64,000 bases of DNA from Tupaia tana (GCA_026018925.1 JAKSZU010000012.1:40959218-41023217); one strand, 5' to 3'; shown: positions 36,271 through 45,874, counted from the first letter of the stretch. The notes: generated from the letters alone by a model not told the origin. A program made the numbers and translations.

Positions 36271-36718
36271 AGGGCCCAGCTGAAGTAGCATACTGGATGC
36301 TACTGCTCTGCAGGCAGAGGCCAGAGGGGAGGCCCAGGTTTGTTTGCGTTTTTTTGTTTTTGAGAGTTTTTTTTTTTTTTTTTTTTTGCTTATAGGGCGC
36401 ATGCGCTCGCCAGACAGACAGAGAGACAGAAAGTAAGAAATCACCCCCCGGGGGGATGGCCACGCCGCAATCATGCACACACGCCTGGCGTGAGTTTTAA
36501 GCCACCGGGTCCGGGACACGAACCGCAGTCGACTACATGGGAGTCCAGCGACATAGCCATTACGCTAACTGCTGGTCCCGGGAGGCCCAGATTTGATTCT
36601 CAGCCCATCCTGAAAGCCGGGCACAACTGCCTGTGCTCGTAGTTCCAGCTCCTCAGGAGGCTGAGGCAGGAGGATCTTGACATAGGGAGACCTTGTCTAT
36701 TACAACAAAACAAAAAAT
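36271..36718 (+). mobile_element. Composite tRNA-like plus 7SL-derived SINE, split by SINE-A
   Basis: Head 36271-36342 (AGGGCCCAGCTGAAGTAGCA; A box TAGCATACTGG; arm CTCTGCAGGCAGAG) continues at 36591 with B-box-like GATTTGATTCTCAGCCC. A 7SL monomer follows at 36616-36699: GCCGGGCACAACTGCCTGTG, GTAGTTCCAGCTCCTCAGGA, GGCTGAGGCAGGAGGATC, then CATAGGGAGACCTTGTCT. The A-rich tail runs to 36718. The GCAGGAGG form is the Alu/B1-type variant of 7SL. Confidence 0.7.
36343..36579 (-). mobile_element. SINE-A, antisense, internally deleted
   Basis: GCTTATAGGGCGCATGCGCT to GCTAACTGCTGGTCCC. The segment after CCACGCCGCAATC is missing. TSD GGCCCAGGTTTG versus GGCCCAGATTTG. Confidence 0.9.
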
Positions 36719-37804
36719 AGGGATGGGTGACTGAAGCCAGGAAACCCCAGGCCCCAGAGAAGAGACCCTGGGGAGGGGACAGAACGCCTGCCTCACCCCA
36801 ACTCTAGCTACTTAAGCAGAATCAAGGAGGACAGGAAACAGCTGAGTCAGGAGACCATTTGGCCAGCACTCTGGCAGGGTTTTGGGGATTTTCCCGGTGG
36901 GGCAGCTGCACCCCACTCCTGTCTGCTGGGAGGGGCCCTGGCAGGGATGAGGATTGGGTCACACAGCTGATTCATCCCAGGAGGGAAACTCCCCACTCTG
37001 ACGTACATCCCCCAGTCACTGAGGGGTAAACCTGAGGGCACCCGACTGAGAAACCCACCAACCCCATCTCTCTCTGGTCGCTGGCCTCTTGGCAGGGCAT
37101 AAAAAGCCTCAGGCTAGAGAGAGATACGACCAGAAAGGGCGGTAGGGCTTAGAGAGCAGTTTCCTGGAGAATAAAACTGAAGACTGGAACCAGGGTGAAG
37201 GCTGGCTGTGGGGCACCTCAGGTGTTCTTGCTCATTTTACAGATGAGAAAGTGGAAGCTCAGATAATGAGGGCAAGTACGTGCACAGACCTACCCCCACC
37301 AGGCATACTCGAGCAGTTTACGTGCATTAACTTATGGTTCTCACAGCTCTTTCACTGATGGGAAAACTGAGGCAAAAATAGGGTGAGTAACCTGGACAAG
37401 AGAAGGCTAGAAATGTTTTGAACCTCCACCAAACCCAAGAGTGCTTGTATACACTTCTGTGGGAAGCAGCGCTGTCCCTGGTCCCTCAGCAGGTTTGGAC
37501 CCTGGAGGCAAAGGCCTCCCTGGGGTTTGAATTGGCTTCTGGGGATCTTCCACCCTCAGCCCCCAACTCTGCCCCCTGGAGTTCCAATAAGATGAACAGG
37601 TCACCCACCAAGCCCTGGCTCCTCATCTCTGCCAGAGGGAGAAAGCTGGCCCCTGCAGAAAAACCGGCCAAACCCAAAGAGGCCAGGAGAGGGCACTGAA
37701 GCATTCCCGCCAAAATCGCTCCAGGGCCTTGACTCTTTTCCAAACCGAAATCCTTGCCTCCCAAGTCAGAGCCTCCCTTTCCTGTCTGCCACCCGCCTTC
37801 CACA

Positions 37805-37836
<32 letters not shown>

Positions 37837-38480
37837 CCCTACACGTGTGCAGTAGGAGTCCAGACTCCAGGCTCCTGCCCTTCAGGGAGCCTGGGCTGGC
37901 TCTGCTCCCCTGCCCTGGGCCTAGAGGGCTGCTGAATATTGAAGGGGATGCTAACAGTTGTGGCTCCTTGAGATGTGGCCCGGGACCCCACGCAGATGAG
38001 CTCTGTCCCATCTGGCTCCCACTCACAGGCTGTATGACTCACCCCCTCGCCCCCCATGACTCAGTTTACATTGCTGCCCAGGGATCCTCCCAGCATGGGT
38101 GGGGTGGTTTATTGGCCCAGCCCAGGCCCGCCAGCCTTTCATCCCAGGATGCATGTTTCATCCCACTCCTGGCCGGGAGCAAGAGCTGGCACCTTCTGGG
38201 GCAGCGAGCCCAGCTCACTGGAGCCTGGGGGACTGGGTGTGTGTGTATGGGGCAGGGGAGTCCCAGGTTTGGGAGGGTTAGGGGGAGTCTGAGAACTGAG
38301 TGACAGGTTCCAGCTATCCTGGTCTGGGTCTGCAAGGAGCAGGAGCCACTCCAAGAAACTTAAGGGGGCCAAGCCGAGCAGGCAAAACCATCCTGGCAGT
38401 GACAGCAAGCCCCTGACACCCTCCCTTCAGAGGAAATGGTCCATACAGCACAAAACATAATGGCAAGAAAATTCTCACTA
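36719..38480. other. Largely non-repetitive intergenic block with AP-1 sites
   Basis: TGAGTCA at 36843-36849 and TGACTCA at 38035-38041 and 38057-38063 lie outside repeats. An antisense MIR remnant occupies about 37205-37400 (TTTTACAGATGAGAAAGTGG; GGGAAAACTGAGGCAAA). No exon recognised. It lies 10-11 kb before FOSL1, so an enhancer is possible (inference). Confidence 0.45.
37806..37832. repeat. (CA)n microsatellite
   Basis: Uninterrupted CA dinucleotides, not at a SINE edge. Confidence 0.95.
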
Positions 38481-38593
38481 ACACTCATTGATCCCTTGCG
38501 GTATTGGTTCCATGCTCAGCACAATCCATGCCTGATCTCACTTATTCATCCAGTGACCCTGAAAGCAGGTATTATTACTATTATTATGTCTTT

Positions 38594-39059
38594 TTAAAAA
38601 TTATTTTATTTAACTTTTACTTATTATTTTTTAAAATTTGACCAGAGAGGGACCAGCAGTTAGCGTAATGGCTATGTCGCTGGATTCCCACGTAGTCAAC
38701 CGCGGTTCGAGTCCCGGACCCGGTGGCTTAAACTCACACCGGGCGCGTGTGTGTACGTGCCCAAGATCCTGAGAGGAGAATGGAGGAGAAGGGATTGCGG
38801 CATGGCCATCCCCCCTGGGGGAGGGGGTGATTTCTCGCTTTCTGTCTCTCTGTATCTCTCTGTCTGTCTGGCGAGCACACGCGTCCTATAGCAAAAATCT
38901 CTCCAAAAAAATAAAAAATTGACCAAAGAGGGACAGAGTGAGAGAGAGAGAAAGAGAGAGAAGGAAAGTGAGAAAGCAAGCCACCAGATCCAAGACTCAA
39001 ACCATGGTCAGCCATGTGGGAGTCCAGTGCCCTTAACCACCATGCCACCTGCAGGCCCC
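38594..39059 (-). mobile_element. SINE-B, antisense, middle layer of the nest
   Basis: AAATTATTTTATTTAACTTT, then after an insert AGAAAGCAAGCCACCAGATC to CATGCCACCTGCAGGCCCC. TSD ATTATGTCTTTTT versus ATCATGTCTTTTT within MIR. Confidence 0.9.
38650..38914 (+). mobile_element. SINE-A, young, sense, innermost layer
   Basis: GGACCAGCAGTTAGCGTAAT to CCTATAGCAAAAATCTCTCC. TSD AAAATTTGACCAGAGAGG versus AAAATTGACCAAAGAGGG inside SINE-B. Confidence 0.92.
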
Positions 39060-39170
39060 TATCATGTCTTTTTTTAGAAATGAGAAAGTAGAGGCACTGA
39101 AGTTAAGAGAATTGCCTAGGTTACCCAGTCAGGAAGTAGTTGAGCTGGGATTCAAACCCAGGATATCTGG

Positions 39171-39656
39171 TGCCAGAACTCATGTTGTCAACCCTACTTC
39201 CTCCTGAGCTATGCTGATTGAAACAGAGATGAAGAGCTTAATAGCCACTCCTTCCCCGTGGATCTCCATGGAAATCTCTGGTTTTAGGGACCACAGTATA
39301 TAAACCATTGCTCTGTAAGAAGGGGAAACTGAGGCTCTCAGAGGGAAAAGGATGGACTTGAAGTGGCATAACAAATTGGAGAACTAGAAAAGGCTGGGCC
39401 TATGCCTTTGAGGTTCACCACTGGCCTGGGCTGAAGAGGGGCCTAATGTGGGATTGGGAGCCCCAAAGAGGGAGTGGGAAGGTAAGAGCCCTGAAGCACT
39501 GTGGCCAGCCTCTTCCCTTCATCTTCCTCATAGCAGGATGGGTGGAGGCCCAAGGAACAGACAAAGGACAGGCATATGTGGGTCAGCCAGCATCGTGGGA
39601 CTCAGGAGAGGGTAGTCCATGGTGATACACGGGTCATAGAAGTAGCAGTCCACCAG
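39171..39656. other. Intergenic stretch, MIR-like traces only
   Basis: GGGGAAACTGAGGCTCTCAG (39319) hints at another antisense MIR. No gene seen. Confidence 0.35.
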
Positions 39657-39924
39657 GGAACCAGCAGTTAGCATAATGGCTATGTCGCTGGACTCCCATG
39701 TAGTCGACCGTGGTTCGAGTCCCGGACCTGGTGGCTTAAACTCATGACGGGCACGTGTGCGTGTGTGTCCAAGATCCCGAGAGGAGAACAGAGGAGAAGG
39801 GATTGTGGCATGGCCATCTCCCCAGGGGGTGATTTCTCGCTTTCTATCTCTCTGTCTCTCTGTCTTTCTGGCATGTACATGCGCCCTATAGCAAAAACCT
39901 CTCAAAAAAAAAGAAAAAAAAAAA
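39657..39924 (+). mobile_element. SINE-A, young, sense
   Basis: GGAACCAGCAGTTAGCATAA to GCCCTATAGCAAAAACCTCT. TSD GAAGTAGCAGTCCACC on both sides. Confidence 0.92.
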
Positions 39925-40004
39925 GAAGTAGCAGTCCACCCACTCTCATCCCTTCTGTTTCCTCAGCCCAGATCCCACCACAGAGCTCTGCCTGACCCTC
40001 AAGA

Positions 40005-40170
40005 GCCTGGATCTACTTCCAGAGACCTCCCTGAGTACGCTAGGCATGTGTGTGTCCATGAGCCAGGGCTGGCTAAGGCTGAGGGTGGATCGCGCTGTCA
40101 AGAACCCATTGGAGATACTGTCTTTCTTTTTCTCATACAGAAAAAAAAATCAGTAAATAAACCTTAAAAA
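40005..40170 (+). mobile_element. SINE-C, sense
   Basis: CAGAGACCTCCCTGAGTACG, GCCAGGGCTGGCTAAGGCTG, GTCAAGAACCCATTGGAGAT, TTTTTCTCATACAG A-tail. The 5' head is truncated or degenerate. Confidence 0.65.
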
Positions 40171-40224
40171 AAAAAAAGACAAAACACATGATTAGTGCAT
40201 GGTAAAAAGTGTGAATTCTGGACT

Positions 40225-40494
40225 GGGACCAGCAGTTAGCGTAATGGCTATGTCGCTGGACTCCCATGTAGTTGACTGTGGTTCGAGTCCCGGACTCGGT
40301 GGCTTGAAGCTCACGCTGGGCGCCTGTGCATGCGTGCCCAAGATCCCGAGAAGAGAACGGAGGAGAAGGGATTACTGCATGGCCATCCCCCCTGGGGGGT
40401 GATTTCTCGCTTTCTGTCTCTCTGTCTCTTTCTGTCTGGCGAGCTCATGAGCCCTATAGCAAAAACCTCTCAAAAAAAAAAAAAAAAAAAAAAA
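40225..40494 (+). mobile_element. SINE-A, young, sense, first of a pair
   Basis: GGGACCAGCAGTTAGCGTAA to CCCTATAGCAAAAACCTCTC with a 23-base A-run. It is preceded by GTGTGAATTCTGGA (40209-40222). Confidence 0.92.
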
Positions 40495-40500
40495 GGGTCG

Positions 40501-40737
40501 GGGACCAGCAGTAAGCGTAATGGTTATGTTGCTGGACTCCCATGTAGTCGACCGTGGTTTGTGTCCCGGACCCGGTGGCTTACAACTCACGCCAGGCACA
40601 TATACGTGAGTGCCCAAGATCCCGAGAGGAAAATGGAGGAGAAGGGATTGCGGTGTGGCCATCCCCCCTGGGGGGTGATTTCTCGCTTTCTGTCTCTCTG
40701 TCTCTCTCTGTCTGTCTGGTGAGCGCATGTGCCCTAT

Positions 40738-40773
<36 letters not shown>
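40501..40773 (+). mobile_element. SINE-A, young, sense, second of a pair
   Basis: GGGACCAGCAGTAAGCGTAA to GTGCCCTATAGC and a 30-base A-run. The matching TSD copy GTGTGAATTCTGGA follows at 40774-40787, so one TSD brackets both copies. Confidence 0.92.
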
Positions 40774-40787
40774 GTGTGAATTCTGGA

Positions 40788-41015
40788 GGCCAGCAGGTGG
40801 TACAGTAGTTAAGGTACTAGACTCCCACATGGCCAAAGCCAACGCAGCTCAAGTCCTGAACCTGATGGCTTAACACTCACACCAAGCATGTGTAGTGCAT
40901 GCCTAAAATCCCAGGAGGAAAATAGAGAATCCCTTCTGGGATTCTGGGCGCACACACACACATGCCAGGCATGATTTTCAAGTTGCCACGTCCTAGATTC
41001 AACTAGAGTCAACCC
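40788..41015. mobile_element. Head-out palindromic pair of old SINE-A halves
   Basis: 40788-40925 runs sense from head (GGCCAGCAGGTGGTACAGTA) into the body (CATGCCTAAAATCCCAGGAG). 40926-41015 runs antisense from the body (CCCTTCTGGGATTCTGGGCG) back toward a head (TTTTCAAGTTGCCACGTCCT). Neither half has its tail. Confidence 0.7.
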
Positions 41016-41039
41016 TCCTGGTTTTTGTTTTGTTTTTGT

Positions 41040-41178
41040 TTTAGAGTTTATATTTTGCTTTAGGGCACATGCATTCACCAGAGAGACAGAAGGAGAGAGA
41101 AGGTGAAAAATCACCCTGGGGGGGTGGGGTGGGAATGGCCACACCACAATTACCTCTCCTCCATCCTCCTCCCAGGAT

Positions 41179-41219
<41 letters not shown>

Positions 41220-41318
41220 CCAGTTGGGCGTGAGCCCCAAAGCCACCAAGTCAGGGACTCATTGTGGAGCCAGCCATGTGGGAGTTCGTGCCCTAACCGC
41301 CACGCCACCTGCTGGCCC
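41040..41318 (-). mobile_element. Old SINE-A with (CA)n expansion, antisense
   Basis: TTTTGCTTTAGGGCACATGC, dyad area CACCCTGGGGGGGTGGGGTG, a CA run 41182-41218 in place of the ACGCACGCACAC motif, head CCACGCCACCTGCTGGCCCC. Confidence 0.85.
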
Positions 41319-41367
41319 CTTTGTTTTGTTTTTATTGAGGCAAATAAACTCATTGAAGGCTTTCTTG

Positions 41368-41623
41368 TTATTTTGTTTTGTTTTGTTTTGAGAGGTTTTT
41401 GCTATAGGGCCTCTGCCAAAGAGACAGAGAGACTGAAAGTAAGAAATCACCCCCCAGGGGTGATGGCCACACCACAGTCTCTTCTCCTCCATTCTCCTCT
41501 CAGGATCTTGGGCACGCATGCACACATGTCTGGCATGAGTTTAAGCCACTGGGTCCAGGCCTTGAACCACGGTCAACTACATGGAGGTCCAGTGACATAG
41601 CCATTATGCTAACTGCTGGTCCC
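41368..41623 (-). mobile_element. SINE-A, antisense
   Basis: GTTTTG-repeat tail, GCTATAGGGCCTCTGCC (short deletion), head GCTAACTGCTGGTCCC. TSD ACTCATTGAAGGCTTTCT versus ACTCACTGAAGGCTTTCT. Confidence 0.88.
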
Positions 41624-42068
41624 ACTCACTGAAGGCTTTCTAAGGTATAAGAAAACACACACACACAAGGAATAAAACAAAATATACAGCAAGGTGGGAG
41701 GAAAGTGGGAGATGGCAGAGGGTAAGAGATAGGGAATCAAGGATGGGGGGGAAAAAAGCAAAACATACAGAAAACAAGAAATGGAAAATTATTTGCTGAC
41801 AATAACATGTTTATTGATATGCTTGATTGAGACAATATACAGTGTACCCTGGATGGAAAATATCATTTTGTATACTGTAATGATGTATAGTGAATGAATG
41901 CAAATAAATAAATTTAAATAAATAAAAAAAACACAGCAGGATATTCTCTAGGTAAAAAGATAAACTGGTTACTATGGAGATGACAGGTATCCCACTGTGT
42001 ACCCTTTTGTAGCTTTTGGATTTTGAAGCCTATAAATGTGCAATCTAGTACAAAAAGAAATACAATTT
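41624..42068. other. AT-rich stretch, possible old L1
   Basis: TTGATTGAGACAATATACAG and AATGATGTATAGTGAATGAA with an AAATAAATAAATTTAAATAA end suggest the tail of an unidentified retroposon. No gene. Confidence 0.35.
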
Positions 42069-42345
42069 GGGAACCAGCAGTTAGCGTAATGGCTATGTCG
42101 CTGGACTCCCACGTAGTCGACCGTGGTTCGCGTCTCGGACCCGGTGGCTTACAACTCACGCCGGGCGCGTGTGCGTGCGTGCCCAAGATCCCGAGAGGAG
42201 AATGGAGGAGAAGGGATTGCGGCGTGACCATCCCCCCTGGGGGGTGATTTCTCGCTTTCTGTCTCTCTGTCTCTCTCTGTCTGGCGAGCGCACGCGCCCT
42301 ATAGCAAAAAACCTCTCTCAAAAAAAAAAAAAAAAAAAAAGAAAA
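42069..42345 (+). mobile_element. SINE-A, young, sense
   Basis: GGGAACCAGCAGTTAGCGTA, TCTCGGACCCGGTGGCTTAC subfamily, A-run then GAAAAA repeats. TSD AAAGAAATACAATTT on both sides. Confidence 0.92.
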
Positions 42346-42384
42346 AGAAAAAGAAATACAATTTTAAAATATTTCTAGTTGAAA

Positions 42385-42832
42385 AAGAAATGCAGGGCCA
42401 GCAGGTGGCATGTTGGTTAAGGCACAGGACTCCCACACGGCCAACTGCTATTCGAGTCCCAGACCTAGTGGCTTGCTCTCTCACTGTCCCTCACTCTCTC
42501 TCTCTCTCTGGTCAAATTGAAGAATAATAATAAATAAATTAAATTAAATAAATAAATTTGGGGGGGAGAAGTTTTTGCTAAAGGGCGCATGCACTCACCA
42601 GAAAGAGAGAGACAGAGAGACAGAAAGCGAGAAATCACCCCCTCAGGGGGATGGTCATGCCGCAATCCCTTCTCTTTCATTCTCCTCTTGAGATCTTGGG
42701 CACACACGCACACGTGCCTGGCGTGATTTTAAGTCACCAGGTCGAGGACTCGAGCCGTGGTCAACTACATGGGAGTCCAGAGACATAGCCATTACGCCAA
42801 CTGCTGGTCCTTAAATAATTATTTTTTTAAAA
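42385..42832 (+). mobile_element. SINE-B, sense, its tail split by a SINE-A
   Basis: GGGCCAGCAGGTGGCATGTT to CTCTGGTCAAATTGAAGAAT, AAATAA tail to 42558, tail end 42814-42832. TSD TGAAAAAGAAATGCA on both sides of the whole. Confidence 0.88.
42559..42813 (-). mobile_element. SINE-A, antisense, in a SINE-B tail
   Basis: TTTTTGCTAAAGGGCGCATG, CACCCCCTCAGGGGGATGGT, head GCCAACTGCTGGTCC. Confidence 0.88.
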
Positions 42833-42865
42833 TGAAAAAGAAATGCAATTAAAAAAAATCTTAGC

Positions 42866-43128
42866 TGGCCTTAGCCAGGTGGCATGATAGTTAAGGTGGC
42901 TCAATCTCATATATTTGACTGTGTGGTTCAAACCGGGACCCAGCAGCTTGAGAAATATGCCAGGTACGTGTGTGTTCATGCCCATAATCCCAAGAGGAGA
43001 GTAAGAGAGAAGGGATTACGGCATGGCCATTGCCCCTGAGAAGTGCTTTCTCACTTTCCCTCTCTGTCTCTCTCCAGTGAATGCATGTGCCCTATAGCAA
43101 AAAACTAAATAAAATAAATAAATATATA
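42866..43128 (+). mobile_element. Old SINE-A, sense
   Basis: GGCCTTAGCCAGGTGGCATG head, GTGGTTCAAACCGGGACCCA, ATGTGCCCTATAGCAAAAAA tail. Confidence 0.8.
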
Positions 43129-43255
43129 GAAAAAAATCTATTTTAAAATAAGTTATTCTCCACACCTCATGGAATATACAAATACAGGTATAGATGTAAG
43201 TACAAATATATACATATATTTTTCTAAAACTCAAAGCCTTTCAAAATGATTGATT

Positions 43256-43427
43256 GGCCCAGCTGTGGTGGCACAGTGGTAGCATGATGCTCTGCAATGC
43301 TGGCAGCCACGTGAAAGGTTGGAGTTCAGGTCCCAGGTCAACTTTTACATGCCAGGTACATGCCAGCATGGCTGATTGAGAAGGCTAGGGGGAGGATCAT
43401 GGCATGGGACCCTGTTAAGGGTGCTTG

Positions 43428-43468
<41 letters not shown>

Positions 43469-43510
43469 GGGAATTCTAGCATCTTAACCACTTTGCCACC
43501 TGCTGGCCCC
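43256..43510. mobile_element. SINE-C-like head, (CT)n and an inverted SINE-B head: chimera
   Basis: GGCCCAGCTGTGGTGGCACA to CATGGCATGGGACCCTGTTA is sense SINE-C-like. A CT run fills 43428-43468. 43469-43510 (TTCTAGCATCTTAACCACTT, GCCACCTGCTGGCCCC) is an inverted SINE head. Confidence 0.6.
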
Positions 43511-43515
43511 ACTCC

Positions 43516-43740
43516 TTTTTTTTCCTCTTTAATTGCTATGAGGCCAGTGCATGGGAGAGAGAAAGAAAGGGAAAAATCAGCCTCCGGTGGGTCATGATCA
43601 TAGTGCAATCCCTTCTCTTCCCATTCTCTGTTTTGTCATGATTGTGGGCATGCATATACATGTGCCTGGCACGTTTTTCAAGCTGCTGGGGCCAAGACTC
43701 GAACCCCAGTTGTCAATATGGGATCCAGCTCCCTAGGGCC
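43516..43740 (-). mobile_element. Old SINE-A, antisense
   Basis: TTTAATTGCTATGAGGCCAG, GTGGGTCATGATCATAGTGC, TTTTTCAAGCTGCTGGGGCC. The head is decayed. Confidence 0.7.
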
Positions 43741-43791
43741 ACACTAGACTACAAGACTAGTATAGTCATTAGACTGCAAGGTTGAATCCTC

Positions 43792-43986
43792 AATTTGTAA
43801 TTTGCTCTAGGGTGTGTGCACTCACCAAAGAAAGAGAGAGAGAGAAACAGAGATAGAGGAAGTGAGAAAGCACCCCTCAGGGGGCTAGATTATGCCCCAA
43901 TCCCTTCTGGTCCATTCTCCTCTTGGGATTTTAGGCATGCACACACATGTGACTGGCATGTTTTCAAGCCACTGGGTCCAGGACTT
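43792..43986 (-). mobile_element. Old SINE-A, antisense, head-truncated
   Basis: TAATTTGCTCTAGGGTGTGT, CACCCCTCAGGGGGCTAGAT, ending at AGCCACTGGGTCCAGGACT. Confidence 0.75.
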
Positions 43987-44023
43987 TTTTTTGAAAGTTT
44001 AACGATAAGCCAGTCATAAAAGA

Positions 44024-44090
44024 CTGGTAACCACCTTCCAAGTGTGCCACTCTTCAGAACTTTCACATTTGTGATTCGATTCACAGGTCA
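44024..44090. repeat. Short local duplicate of 45943-46017
   Basis: CTGGTAACCACCTTCCAAGT and CTTTCACATTTGTGAT recur in the same order at 45943-46017. This copy has lost several short pieces. Confidence 0.7.
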
Positions 44091-44345
44091 CAGCCCATGG
44101 CCTGGTGGTTAAGGTGGCTGGATCACACATGGCTGACAGCACAACTTTGAGTCCCAGGCCTAGCAGCCTGAAAAACATTCTGGGCAAATGTGTGCACATG
44201 CCCAACATCTCAGAAGGAGAGAAGTGGAGAAGAGGGGATTGTAGCGTGACTATCCCCCATGGGAGGTACTTTCTTATTTCCCTCTCTCTCTGTCTCTCTC
44301 TGGCAAGCCCACACACCCTCTAACACATTCAAAAATAAAAACAAA
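44091..44345 (+). mobile_element. Old SINE-A, sense
   Basis: CAGCCCATGGCCTGGTGGTT head, TTTGAGTCCCAGGCCTAGCA, CCACACACCCTCTAACACAT tail. TSD AGGTCACA on both sides. Confidence 0.8.
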
Positions 44346-44815
44346 AGGTCACATATTGTGCAATTCCATTTACATGAATTGTTCAGAAAAAGCAAATCAA
44401 TACAGACAGAAAGAAGATTAGCAATTACGGGGATCAGCAGGTGGTGTGGTGGTTAAGGAGCTGGACACTCCCGCAGGGCTGACCACAGTTTGCGTCTTAG
44501 ACCTGGTGATTTGCTTTCTCACTTTCTCTCTCTCTCTCTGTGTCTCGCTCTGGTCAAGTTAAAAATGAATGAATAAAATTAAATAAAATAATTCTAAAAA
44601 ATAAAAAAGATTAGCAATTACCGGGAGCTAGGGGAAGGAGGAATGGTGAAGAATTACTTAATAAGTAATGGAGGCATTTTTCTGGAGTGATTAAGTTTTG
44701 AAATTAGAGAAAGGTGATGGTTGCACAACATGGCAAGTGTACCAAATGCCTCTGAAGTGTGCACTTTAAAATGGTTAATTGTATGTTACACGATTCCATC
44801 TCAATTTAAAAAAAT
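44346..44815 (+). mobile_element. L1M 3' UTR fragment, sense, split by SINE-B
   Basis: GCAATTCCATTTACATGAAT at the left. GGTGATGGTTGCACAACATG, GTGTGCACTTTAAAATGGTT and ACGATTCCATCTCAATTTAA at the right are classic old-L1 3' ends. Confidence 0.8.
44430..44603 (+). mobile_element. SINE-B, sense
   Basis: GGGATCAGCAGGTGGTGTGG to CTCTGGTCAAGTTAAAAATG. TSD AGATTAGCAATTAC on both sides. Confidence 0.9.
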
Positions 44816-45579
44816 AAACTTCTATGAAGAGTGAATGAAAGCTGAAAAACGTAAACATCACCTCTGACGCCCTGGCGGCACTGAGAGCTCCTGGGTGCCA
44901 AGCAGCTCATCCATCGCCTTTTTGCCTCACTACAGACCCAAGGCGGGGGATTCTCTGGAGCTCAGAGAGGGGATGTGACTGAGTCAGGCTCATGTAGCTG
45001 CCAAGGGACAGTGGCAGAATCTCTAAGACCTCCCCACCCTCCAGACTCCCAGCAATTGCCGTGGCCCCCTGGGGTTCTTTCTTGGCCTCTCTGGGTGGGA
45101 GCTGGTGAGGTCAGGGACCAGGAACGTTTCTGTGGCCACTAGGCGGGCGTTAATGACTGAGGAGCTTGGAATGTGCTCCCTCTGAAAGGACCTCCTTGTG
45201 GCTCCGCCAACGGTTAGAGCAGGAAGGGACTTTCAAAGTAATGAAATCACACACGGGTGCATGCACATGCTCACACACACACACACACACACACACATAT
45301 TTGAGTCCTGAGCCCCTGCTCAGTCAGCTGCCTTAGATTGCTTGGGGAGCGGACAGGGTGACATTTCTGGAGCAGGTGGGTGGCTGCAGTCTTTGTGCCA
45401 CCAGATGCTGCCTGTGTCACCCCTGACCTATCCAGCTTGGGCCCAGCCAAGGACCTCATATATCTGTGTGTGTGTGTGTATGCACACGCGTGTATGTGTG
45501 CATATGTGATTTGTGAATGCCTTCACATGTGATCAGAGTTCTCCCACCCCTGGGACTTTTATTAACATATGAATTTATT
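44816..45579. other. Non-SINE block with two microsatellites
   Basis: 44930-45010 has antisense MIR traces (GGAGCTCAGAGAGGGGATGT). CA repeats lie at 45272-45297 and TG-rich repeats at 45464-45510. No exon recognised. Confidence 0.4.
45272..45297. repeat. (CA)n microsatellite
   Basis: Thirteen CA units; a (TG)n tract lies about 170 bases further on (45464-45510), so the two are inverted. Confidence 0.95.
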
Positions 45580-45795
45580 TTTGCTACTATTTGTCAAATT
45601 CTTACTGTGCTAAGCATGTGACATTATTTTATTTCTATGCCCCAACAACCCTGAGATGTAGCAATCACTAGGTCTCCATTTTACAAAGGAGGAAGCCAAG
45701 TTCTGAAGGATTGTGCATCTCATCTAGAACACACAAACCAGCCCAATCAGAATTCAAACCCAGAACCCAAGGCTGTATGACTCTAGCGTGCCTGT
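45580..45795 (-). mobile_element. MIR, antisense
   Basis: ATTCTTACTGTGCTAAGCAT, CCCCAACAACCCTGAGATGT, CTCCATTTTACAAAGGAGGA and TCAAACCCAGAACCCAAGGC in order. Confidence 0.85.
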
Positions 45796-45837
45796 TGTTG
45801 CCACAGGTCACGCTGCCTCAAAAAATCCCCGCCCTGA

Positions 45838-45841
<4 letters not shown>

Positions 45842-45874
<33 letters not shown>
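45842..45874. repeat. (CT)n microsatellite
   Basis: Uninterrupted CT dinucleotides followed by TTTCTCACTCACACA. Confidence 0.95.

Larger units (their letters stand above)
38481..39170 (-). mobile_element. MIR, antisense, outer layer of a three-level nest
   Basis: TTGATCCCTTGCGGTATTGG and GAAAGCAGGTATTATTACTA at the left resume as GAAATGAGAAAGTAGAGGCA and GATTCAAACCCAGGATATCT at the right. Confidence 0.8.

Noticed and set aside
36616..36699. An Alu element indicating a primate.
   Set aside because: Only one monomer-like piece exists, with a large internal deletion and a tRNA-like left part. A primate window of this gene density would show many dimeric Alus.
41182..41218. CRISPR-like or satellite array from the many short repeats.
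   Set aside because: These are simple dinucleotide runs grown within SINE-A or SINE-B pyrimidine/purine stretches; there are no spacer-repeat units.
42023..42321. Recurring 60-190 codon ORFs on both strands, for example [20 protein letters not shown] and [20 protein letters not shown], seen dozens of times.
   Set aside because: Every one maps onto a SINE-A copy; the frames stay open because the consensus is CpG-rich and stop-poor. Older copies are riddled with stops, so no selection for protein is visible.
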